Part shown: positions 5,829-10,296 of the stretch, in pieces
Position numbering within the stretch: position 1 is the first letter of the stretch
How the letters are laid out: every line of letters begins with the position of its first letter
Assembly: GCA_021847385.1 (NCBI GenBank)
Contig: JAJZTV010000058.1
Span: 1-10,296, forward strand
DNA: 10,296 nt
Direction: 5' to 3'
Origin: Pseudomonadota bacterium
Lineage (GTDB): Bacteria > Pseudomonadota > Gammaproteobacteria > Burkholderiales > Thiobacillaceae
Program-made: the position numbers and the translations under genes
The notes under the pieces: generated by a model
The model's database searches: none
What the model saw: only the letters and a program-made list of their open reading frames with translations
Told to the model about the DNA's origin: nothing

Positions 5829-5842
5829 TAACCTAAAGGTTA
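5829..5842 (+). repeat. Short inverted repeat between the two hairpins
   Basis: TAACCT (5829-5834) and AGGTTA (5837-5842) are reverse complements separated by two bases. The compact dyad could be an operator half-site pair or chance. It lies between the attenuator terminator and the second hairpin. Confidence 0.25.
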
Positions 5843-5852
5843 GCCTTCACTG

Positions 5853-5882
5853 AAATTGGCCGCCGAGCGGCCAATTTTATTT
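5853..5882 (+). terminator. Second terminator-like hairpin before aroG
   Basis: AAATTGGCCG (5853-5862) and CGGCCAATTT (5868-5877) form a perfect 10-bp stem with a 5-base loop, followed by TATTT. It lies only 24 bases before the aroG start, downstream of the attenuator, and no promoter is evident between it and aroG. It could be a second termination point or a structure affecting aroG translation. Outer bases TAGCC 5841-5845 and GGCTA 5889-5893 could pair around it. Confidence 0.7.
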
Positions 5883-5905
5883 GGGGCTGGCTAGATCAAG
5901 GACAG

Positions 5906-6988
5906 ATGGACATGACCGGATACCGAACCGACGACACCCGCATCGAGCAAGGCGGCGAACTGCTCGCGCCGATGCAGCTGATGCGCGAGCTCAAGGCCAG
6001 CGACACCGCGCTGAAGACGACCTACACCGCGCGCGGCGCCATCCACGATGTGCTGCGCGGCGCCGACGACCGGCTGGTGGTCATCGTCGGCCCCTGCTCG
6101 ATCCACGACCCGGCCGCAGCCTTGGCCTACGCCAAGGGCTTGAAACCGCTGGCCGACGAGCTGGCCCACGACCTGATCGTGGTCATGCGCGTCTACTTCG
6201 AGAAGCCGCGCACCACGGTGGGCTGGAAGGGCCTGATCAACGACCCGCACCTGGACGAGAGCTTCGACATCAACGAGGGCCTGCGCCTGGCGCGCAAGAT
6301 CCTGCTCGAGATCAACGAGCTGGGCCTGCCCAGCGCAACCGAATTCCTCGACCTGATCTCGCCGCAATACCTGGCCGACCTGGTGGCCTGGGGCGCGATC
6401 GGCGCCCGCACCACCGAAAGCCAATCGCACCGGCAACTGGCCTCGGGCATGTCCTGCCCGATCGGCTTCAAGAACGGCACCGACGGCAGCATCCGGATCG
6501 CGGTCGATGCGATCAAGGCGGCGGCCGCTCACCACCACTTCATCTCGATCACCAAGTCCGGCCACGTCGGCGTGTTCAAGACCGCCGGCAACGAGGACAC
6601 CCACGTGATCCTGCGCGGCGGCAAGCAGCCCAACTACGATGCCGCCAGCGTCAATACCGTCTGTCAGGAGCTGGCTGCAGCCGGCCTGCGCCCGCAGGTG
6701 ATGATCGACCTGTCGCACGCCAACTCGAGCAAGCAGTTCGACAAGCAGATCGAGGTCGGCCACGACGTCGCCCGCCAGGTGGCCGACGGCGACAACCGCA
6801 TCATCGGCGTGATGATCGAGTCCCACCTGAACCCCGGCCGGCAGGACCTGTGCCCGGGCAAGCCGCTGGAGTATGGCCTGTCGATCACCGACGGCTGCAT
6901 CGGCTGGGCCGACACCGAACCGCTGCTGCGCGCGCTGGCCGAGGCGGTGCGGAGCCGCCGGCTCAAGCAGGAGGACTGCGAGGAATAA
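5906..6988 (+). CDS. aroG: Class I DAHP synthase (AroG/F/H family)
   Basis: A 360-residue 3-deoxy-D-arabino-heptulosonate-7-phosphate synthase, which condenses phosphoenolpyruvate with erythrose-4-phosphate as the first step of aromatic amino acid synthesis in the cytosol. E. coli AroG has 350 residues. Motifs in order: GPCSIHDP, EKPRTTVGWKGLINDP, SHRQLASGMSCPIGFKNGTD, GNEDTHVILRGGKQPNYD, MIDLSHANSSKQ, VMIESHLNPGRQ and SITDGCIGW. The metal ligands C64, H271, E305 and D329 all fall exactly three residues after C61, H268, E302 and D326 of E. coli AroG. S183 and F212 align with AroG Ser180 and Phe209, residues linked to Phe inhibition. The gene follows a Phe leader attenuator, so expression should rise when charged tRNA-Phe is scarce. 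Start: ATG 5906 is three bases from AAGGA (5898-5902), while ATG 5912 has nine-base spacing and may be the true start (358 residues). ffs follows at once. Confidence 0.96.
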   Translation: MDMTGYRTDDTRIEQGGELLAPMQLMRELKASDTALKTTYTARGAIHDVLRGADDRLVVIVGPCSIHDPAAALAYAKGLKPLADELAHDLIVVMRVYFEKPRTTVGWKGLINDPHLDESFDINEGLRLARKILLEINELGLPSATEFLDLISPQYLADLVAWGAIGARTTESQSHRQLASGMSCPIGFKNGTDGSIRIAVDAIKAAAAHHHFISITKSGHVGVFKTAGNEDTHVILRGGKQPNYDAASVNTVCQELAAAGLRPQVMIDLSHANSSKQFDKQIEVGHDVARQVADGDNRIIGVMIESHLNPGRQDLCPGKPLEYGLSITDGCIGWADTEPLLRALAEAVRSRRLKQEDCEE

Positions 6989-6993
6989 GGCGA

Positions 6994-7018
6994 CCCAAGC
7001 CCGGCCTTGGGGTAAAAT
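6994..7018 (+). promoter_or_regulatory. ffs promoter region and small hairpin after aroG
   Basis: TAAAAT (7013-7018) is a near-consensus -10 box placing a start at about 7024-7025, which matches the expected SRP RNA 5' end. No clear -35 is seen at 16-18 bases. A 6-bp hairpin (CCCAAG 6994-6999, CTTGGG 7006-7011) lies directly upstream and overlaps the region where polymerase would bind; it could weakly end aroG transcription. Confidence 0.5.
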
Positions 7019-7023
7019 TGGCC

Positions 7024-7124
7024 GTGGCGGGTCTCCCCGCATGGCTAAGTTGCCAACCTGGTCAGGTCCGGAAGGAAGCAGCCACAGCGATGGATGCCAG
7101 TGCCGGGGGTAAGGCTCGCCACCC
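7024..7124 (+). ncRNA. ffs: 4.5S RNA of the signal recognition particle
   Basis: The invariant SRP RNA apical domain is visible at about 7061-7083 (GGTCAGGTCCGGAAGGAAGC, then AGCC), containing the GGAA tetraloop and the internal loop that binds Ffh. The 5' end GTGGCG (7024-7029) pairs with CGCCAC (7117-7122) to close the long hairpin, giving about 100 nt, the usual size of the bacterial 4.5S form without an Alu domain. With Ffh it targets membrane and exported proteins to FtsY at the membrane. A -10 box at 7013-7018 sets the start, and CCCCTTTT at 7122-7129 probably marks the end. Adjacency to dnaX is common in bacteria. Confidence 0.95.
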
Positions 7125-7132
7125 CTTTTGTC

Positions 7133-7232
7133 AGTGAGGAGCAAGGAGATAGGAGTGAGGAGTAACCGCCACAGCCCATCCGCCTCACGCCTTTTATCCT
7201 CGCCTAGCGGGGACACCTCTCACCCCTCACTC
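7133..7232. repeat. GTGAGGAG direct and inverted repeats before dnaX
   Basis: AGTGAGGAG occurs at 7133-7141 and 7154-7162. The complementary CCTCACTC occurs at 7225-7232, exactly inverse to GAGTGAGG at 7153-7160. The 107 bases between ffs and dnaX thus form a purine-rich half and a pyrimidine-rich half able to pair. No clear promoter or Shine-Dalgarno sequence for dnaX is seen here. Confidence 0.45.
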
Positions 7233-7237
7233 GCCCG

Positions 7238-8869
7238 ATGAGCCACCAAGTCCTCGCCCGCAAATGGCGGCCCAAGTCCTTCGCCGAACTGGTCGGCCAG
7301 GAACACGTGGTCCGGGCGCTGTCCAACGCGCTCAATCAGGGCCGGCTGCACCACGCCTACCTGCTCACCGGCACCCGCGGCTGCGGCAAGACCACCATCG
7401 CCCGCATCCTGGCCAAGTGCCTGAACTGCGAGACCGGGCTGACCGCTACGCCTTGTGGCCAATGCAGCGCCTGCCGCGAGATCGAGACCGGCCGCTTCGT
7501 CGATCTGATCGAGATCGACGCCGCCTCCTACACCGGCGTCGACAACATGCGCGAGGTGCTGGAGAACGCCCAGTACGCGCCCACCGCCGGCCGCTACAAG
7601 GTCTACATCATCGACGAGGTGCACATGCTGTCGAAGAGCGCCTTCAACGCGATGTTGAAGACGCTGGAAGAGCCACCGGCCCACGTCGTGTTCATCTTGG
7701 CCACCACCGACCCGCAGAAGGTACCGGTCACCGTGTTGTCGCGCTGCCTGCAGTTCAATCTGAAGCTGCTGCCGCCGCCCCGCGTGGCCGAGCACCTGAA
7801 GAACGTGCTGGCCGCCGAAGGCATCGCCAACGAACCGGCGGCGCTGCCGCTGATCGCCCGCGCCGCCGCCGGCAGCATGCGCGACGCGCTGTCCCTGCTC
7901 GACCAGGCCATCGCCTATGGCGGTGGCACGGTGCGCGAGCAGGAAACCCGCGACATGCTGGGCTCGGTCGACCAGGCCTACCTGTTCCCGATCCTCGAGG
8001 CGCTGGCCAACAACGACGGCGCCGGGCTCATGGCCGAGGCCGAGAACATCGCCGCCCGCAGCTTCTCGTTCGAGGCCGCGCTGCAGGACTTGGGCCTCTT
8101 GCTGCACCAGATCGCGCTGGCCCAGACCGTGCCCGAGGCGGTGGCCGAGGACGTGCCCGAGCGCGACCGTCTGTTCGCACTGGCCCGTAAGCTCGACGCC
8201 GAGACCGTGCAGCTCTACTACCAGATCGCCGGCCTCGGCCGACGCGACCTGGAATGGGCGCCGGACGAATACGCCGGCTTCTCCATGGCCTTGTTGCGCA
8301 TGCTGGCGTTCACGCCGGGCAGCCCCGAGCCCGCCATGACGGCCGGTGCCCCGCAAGCTACCCCAAGCGTACCCCCGGCGGCGCGGCCAAACCCGGCCAC
8401 CGTCGCGGCACCAGCGGCCGCAGCCGCCGCCCCCGCGGCCAGTCCAAGCGAAATCGCCAGCCGCCCCACGGCGCCGGAGACCACGGGCTTCGACGGCGAC
8501 TGGCTGGGCCTGGCCGGTTCGCTCAACGGCGTCATCGGCCAACTGGCCAGCGCCTGCGAGCTGGTGGAACACAACGCTTCGCTGCTGAGCCTGCGCCTGC
8601 CCGAGGCGCATAAGGGCCTGCTCGACGGTTTTGGCGACAAGCTCAAGGCGGCCCTGCGAGAGAAATTGGGCAGCGGCAGCAAGATCGAAATCACCTTGGG
8701 CGCGACACAAGGCAGCGCGCCGGCCGAGATTGCCGCCCGGCATAAGGCCGAGCGCCAGGCCGAGGCCGAAACGGCCATCCAGAACGATCCCTTCGTGCAA
8801 AGTGTCGTCAAGGAATTCGACGGCAAGATCACGCAGATTCAACCCCTTAGCCAAGAGAGTGCGAAATGA
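7238..8869 (+). CDS. dnaX: DNA polymerase III subunit tau (DnaX)
   Basis: A 543-residue clamp-loader ATPase subunit of the DNA polymerase III holoenzyme. Walker A is GTRGCGKT (residues 45-52, K51); Cys49 replaces the more usual Val. The zinc module has C64, C73, C76 and C79, the same positions as in E. coli. Walker B is YIIDEVHML (D126, E127), and the SRC motif carries the arginine finger R169. Residues about 367-417 form an Ala/Pro-rich linker, and 418-543 (from FDGDWLGLAG) correspond to the C-terminal region of tau that contacts the polymerase alpha subunit. The protein is shorter than the 643-residue E. coli tau. I see no A-AAA-AAG slippery site, so a frameshifted gamma form as in E. coli is not indicated. 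The start at 7238 gives the canonical MSHQVLARKWRP opening although no ribosome binding site is obvious. The stop overlaps ybaB by four bases (ATGA). Confidence 0.97.
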   Translation: MSHQVLARKWRPKSFAELVGQEHVVRALSNALNQGRLHHAYLLTGTRGCGKTTIARILAKCLNCETGLTATPCGQCSACREIETGRFVDLIEIDAASYTGVDNMREVLENAQYAPTAGRYKVYIIDEVHMLSKSAFNAMLKTLEEPPAHVVFILATTDPQKVPVTVLSRCLQFNLKLLPPPRVAEHLKNVLAAEGIANEPAALPLIARAAAGSMRDALSLLDQAIAYGGGTVREQETRDMLGSVDQAYLFPILEALANNDGAGLMAEAENIAARSFSFEAALQDLGLLLHQIALAQTVPEAVAEDVPERDRLFALARKLDAETVQLYYQIAGLGRRDLEWAPDEYAGFSMALLRMLAFTPGSPEPAMTAGAPQATPSVPPAARPNPATVAAPAAAAAAPAASPSEIASRPTAPETTGFDGDWLGLAGSLNGVIGQLASACELVEHNASLLSLRLPEAHKGLLDGFGDKLKAALREKLGSGSKIEITLGATQGSAPAEIAARHKAERQAEAETAIQNDPFVQSVVKEFDGKITQIQPLSQESAK

Positions 8870-9192
8870 TGAAAGGCGGTATTGGCAACCTGATGAAACA
8901 GGCCCAGCAGATGCAGAACAATCTGCAGAAGGTGCAGGCCGAGATTGCCGAAATGGAAGTGGAAGGCCAGTCCGGCTCCGGCCTGGTCAAGGTCACGATG
9001 AACGGCAAGCATGCAGTGAAACGGGTCGACATCGACCCGTCGCTGATGCAGGACGACAAGGAGATGCTGGAAGACCTGATCGTCGCGGCGATGAACGATG
9101 CCGTGCGCCGGATCGATACGGTATCGCAGGAAAAGATGGCCGCAGTCACCGCCGGCATGCCCATGCCGCCGGGCATGAAATTCCCGTTCTGA
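8866..9192 (+). CDS. ybaB: YbaB/EbfC nucleoid-associated protein
   Basis: A 108-residue member of the YbaB/EbfC family, small dimeric DNA-binding proteins associated with the nucleoid. Typical features are the N-terminal MKQAQQMQNNLQKVQAEIAE helix, the strand segment GQSGSGLVKVTMNGKHAVKRV, DIDPSL, and the helix KEMLEDLIVAAMNDAVRR, ending in a Gly/Met/Pro-rich tail (MPMPPGMKFPF). The length matches the family. The start ATG 8866 overlaps the dnaX stop by four bases and a second ATG follows directly; AGAGAG just upstream can serve as the ribosome binding site. The dnaX-ybaB-recR order is widely conserved, which supports an operon. The exact cellular role of the family is unsettled. Confidence 0.95.
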   Translation: MMKGGIGNLMKQAQQMQNNLQKVQAEIAEMEVEGQSGSGLVKVTMNGKHAVKRVDIDPSLMQDDKEMLEDLIVAAMNDAVRRIDTVSQEKMAAVTAGMPMPPGMKFPF

Positions 9193-9196
9193 TGGC

Positions 9197-9793
9197 ATGA
9201 AGCTGCCGGGCACGCTCGAAGCCCTGATCGACGCGCTGCGCGTGCTGCCGGGCGTCGGCCCGAAATCGGCCGCGCGCATGGCCTATCATCTGCTGCAGCG
9301 CGACCGGCTCGGCGCCCAGCGCCTGTCCGACAGCCTGAAGATCGCACTGGAGGGCCTGCACCATTGCGAACGCTGCAACAATTTCAGCGAAACGCCGATC
9401 TGCGAGCTGTGCGCCAACCCACGGCGCGACGCGCACCTGCTCTGCGTGGTCGAGATGCCGGTCGACCTCAATCGCATGGAAGAAACTCAGGCCTACAACG
9501 GCCTGTACTTCGTGCTGATGGGCCGGCTCTCGCCGCTCGACGGCGTCGGCCCCAAGGAGATCGGCCTGGACCGCCTGTTGCAACGGGCACAGGACGGCAC
9601 GACCCAGGAAGTGGTGCTGGCCACCAACTACACCGCGGAAGGCGAAGCCACGGCACACTATGTCAGCGAACTGCTCAAGGCGCGCGGCCTCAAGGTCAGC
9701 CGCATCGCGCGCGGCATGCCGGCCGGCGGTGAACTAGAATACGTGGACGCGATGACCATTGCCCAAGCCTTTACCGACAGGCGCGCGTTATGA
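9197..9793 (+). CDS. recR: Recombination mediator RecR
   Basis: A 198-residue RecR, the usual length. RecR works with RecO and RecF to load RecA on gapped DNA. The N-terminal helix-hairpin-helix (ALRVLPGVGPKSAARMAYHL) is followed by a four-Cys zinc finger (C57, C60, C69, C72). Next come the Toprim domain (LLCVVEMPVDLNRMEET, then YFVLMGRLSPLDGVGP) and the C-terminal VSRIARGMPAGGELEYVD motif. The ATG is five bases after the ybaB stop. The unusual feature is the 3' end: the last 15 codons, stop included (9749-9793), recur exactly 200 bases downstream (9949-9993) with mostly silent differences. The stop overlaps the ATG of the repeat-bearing ORF at 9790, where the HDOD gene would normally be expected to follow. 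Confidence 0.97.
   Translation: MKLPGTLEALIDALRVLPGVGPKSAARMAYHLLQRDRLGAQRLSDSLKIALEGLHHCERCNNFSETPICELCANPRRDAHLLCVVEMPVDLNRMEETQAYNGLYFVLMGRLSPLDGVGPKEIGLDRLLQRAQDGTTQEVVLATNYTAEGEATAHYVSELLKARGLKVSRIARGMPAGGELEYVDAMTIAQAFTDRRAL
9749..9793 (+). repeat. recR 3' end, first copy
   Basis: The 45 bases coding the last 14 RecR residues and stop match 9949-9993 at 37 of 45 positions by my count. Seven of the eight differences are silent in the aligned reading; one changes Met to Thr. Confidence 0.9.
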
Positions 9794-9993
9794 GCCACGG
9801 CACAACACCTGCCGAGCAAGTATCGGCGAAGGCTCACATGCGCATCGTGCATGTTAAGCGCAGCGGCCGTAGCCACAACATCGTTGCGGCGGAGGCTCAC
9901 ATGAGCGAAGCGAATGTTAAGCGCAGTGGCCGCAGCCAATACGCGGCCGCGACGACCATCGCACAGGCCTTCACCGACAGGAGAGCGTTGTGA
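9790..9993 (+). CDS. 67-codon ORF of two repeats plus duplicated RecR tail
   Basis: This ORF starts at ATG 9790, overlapping the recR stop by four bases, and ends at TGA 9991-9993, which overlaps the GTG start of the HDOD gene. It is therefore placed like a coupled operon gene. The translation is not a recognisable protein. Residues about 13-53 are two 21-residue repeats (each containing AHM, VKRSGRS), and the last 13 residues, TTIAQAFTDRRAL, repeat the RecR C-terminus with one change. It may be translated passively, keeping ribosomes flowing from recR to the HDOD gene, or it may simply be an insertion scar. Lengths divisible by three in the repeats preserve the frame. I regard expression as possible and independent function as unlikely. 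Confidence 0.35.
   Translation: MSHGTTPAEQVSAKAHMRIVHVKRSGRSHNIVAAEAHMSEANVKRSGRSQYAAATTIAQAFTDRRAL
9825..9875 (+). repeat. 63-nt-period repeat, unit A
   Basis: This 51-base core (opening GGCGAAGGCTCACATG and containing ATGTTAAGCGCAG, closing AGCCA) is matched by unit B exactly 63 bases later. The unit starts near GGCT and ends near AGCC, so it has hairpin-forming ends. Confidence 0.8.
9888..9938 (+). repeat. 63-nt-period repeat, unit B
   Basis: Second copy of the 51-base core, opening GGCGGAGGCTCACATG and containing ATGTTAAGCGCAG and GGCCGCAGCCA. Divergence from unit A is concentrated in the middle (AGCGAAGCGA against CGCATCGTGC). GCTCA-CA-TGAGC at 9895-9906 is a local dyad. Confidence 0.8.
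9949..9993 (+). repeat. recR 3' end, second copy abutting the HDOD gene
   Basis: Second copy of the recR tail, including a stop codon that overlaps the HDOD GTG start. It is out of frame with recR but in frame with the ORF starting at 9790. Its close packing with the next gene suggests that this is the original recR end. Confidence 0.85.
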
Positions 9994-10296
9994 ACGACGA
10001 AGTGGAAACCCTGGATAGCCGGCAGACCGAACAGCTGCTGGAAGAGCTGATGTCCAGCCAGGATTTCCCCGCCCTCTCCAGCACCATCATCCAGATCAAC
10101 CAGCTGGTCGGCTCGGACGATAGCCATACCGACGAACTGACCCGGGTGATCCTGCGCGACAACTCGCTGACCAACAAGTTGCTGCGCCTGGTCAACTCGG
10201 TGCACTACGCCCAGTTCGGCGGCCGCAACATCAGCACCATCTCGCGGGCCGTGGTCATCCTCGGCTTCGACACCATTCGCGATGCCGCACTCACGC
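9990..10296 (+). CDS. HDOD-domain protein (3' end outside window)
   Basis: The frame opens at GTG 9990 (GTGA overlap with the preceding stop) and runs through the window end, giving 102 codons. After an acidic N-terminus (MNDEVETLDSRQTEQLLEEL) the sequence fits the start of an HDOD domain. FPALSSTIIQINQLVG corresponds to its first helix. TRVILRDNSLTNKLLRLVNS is the characteristic I-x-x-D-x-x-L-x-x-K-L-L-R-L-x-N-S core. NISTISRAVVILGFDTIRDAAL matches its I-x-x-A-I-x-x-L-G segment. HDOD domains are HD-like modules without the full metal site, found in bacterial signalling proteins, sometimes with GAF, GGDEF or kinase domains; which of these follows cannot be seen. The start would normally follow recR directly, and it still overlaps a recR-type tail here. 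Confidence 0.88.
   Translation, partial: MNDEVETLDSRQTEQLLEELMSSQDFPALSSTIIQINQLVGSDDSHTDELTRVILRDNSLTNKLLRLVNSVHYAQFGGRNISTISRAVVILGFDTIRDAALT

Noticed and set aside
5589..5831. 80-codon plus-strand ORF across the aroG leader
   Set aside because: It is an alternative frame of the Phe leader region and runs through the terminator hairpin; the 23-codon frame with the Phe run explains the region better.
5581..5875. ATTGGCC at 5581-5587 as long-range partner of GGCCAAT in the second hairpin
   Set aside because: It would lie upstream of the preferred transcript start, and a 7-base match over this distance can arise by chance.
5615..7216. CGGGGACAC present at about 5615-5623 and 7208-7216
   Set aside because: Nine shared bases without wider similarity, so chance is likely in GC-rich DNA.
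5891..8854. Long minus-strand frames opposite aroG and dnaX (5891-7216 and 7220-8854)
   Set aside because: Shadows of the conserved plus-strand genes; one even crosses the SRP RNA. No family motif is visible.
9658..9939. Minus-strand ORF across the repeat segment
   Set aside because: It overlaps the recR end and is open mainly because the repeats are open in several frames; there is no start signal or recognisable domain.
1..10296. CRISPR array, tRNA or rRNA genes
   Set aside because: No regularly spaced short repeats with unique spacers and no tRNA or rRNA signature were seen; the only close repeats are the two 63-nt units near 9830-9940.

Overview
The window reads as chromosomal DNA from a GC-rich proteobacterium, most likely a betaproteobacterium and possibly of the order Neisseriales. 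This placement is an inference from gene content and protein style (nitrilase-family hydrolase next to tldD; SRP RNA next to dnaX-ybaB-recR), not from a database search. Core genes at both ends are compact and GC-rich. A middle stretch of about 2.6 kb (roughly 3000-5590) is clearly richer in A/T and holds genes I do not recognise, so it looks like an accessory insertion.

Layout. 1-2591: the 3' end of an unidentified gene, a Nit-type amidase and tldD, all on + and joined by 4-base start/stop overlaps. 2689-2997: a small Lys/Ala-rich protein with a DUF2934-like domain. 3044-5316: the accessory block, with one unknown gene on -, one unknown gene on +, a strong inverted repeat between convergent genes, and two small exported proteins on -. 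5566-5905: a dense regulatory stretch before aroG. 5906-6988: aroG (class I DAHP synthase). About 7024-7124: the 4.5S SRP RNA (ffs). 7238-9793: dnaX, ybaB and recR, tightly packed. 9790-9993: a 67-codon ORF made of two 63-nt repeats and a second copy of the recR 3' end. 9990-10296: the start of an HDOD-domain protein, cut by the window edge.

The most interesting find is upstream of aroG. A 23-codon ORF (5696-5767) too short for usual gene calling has the run Phe-Phe-Phe-Phe-His-Phe-Tyr. It is followed by a perfect intrinsic terminator whose left arm can instead pair with a sequence inside the leader ORF. This is the full logic of a phenylalanine-responsive transcription attenuator placed on the first enzyme of the shikimate pathway. 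The best promoter would put the transcript start at or next to the leader AUG, so the leader may be read from a leaderless mRNA. A second terminator-like hairpin lies between the attenuator and aroG.

The second unusual feature is the recR 3' end. Its last 15 codons, stop included, are repeated exactly 200 nt downstream with nearly all differences silent, and the two copies flank a short repeat-bearing segment. This resembles the scar left when an element enters the 3' end of a gene and restores it, or replacement of the recR end by a divergent allele.
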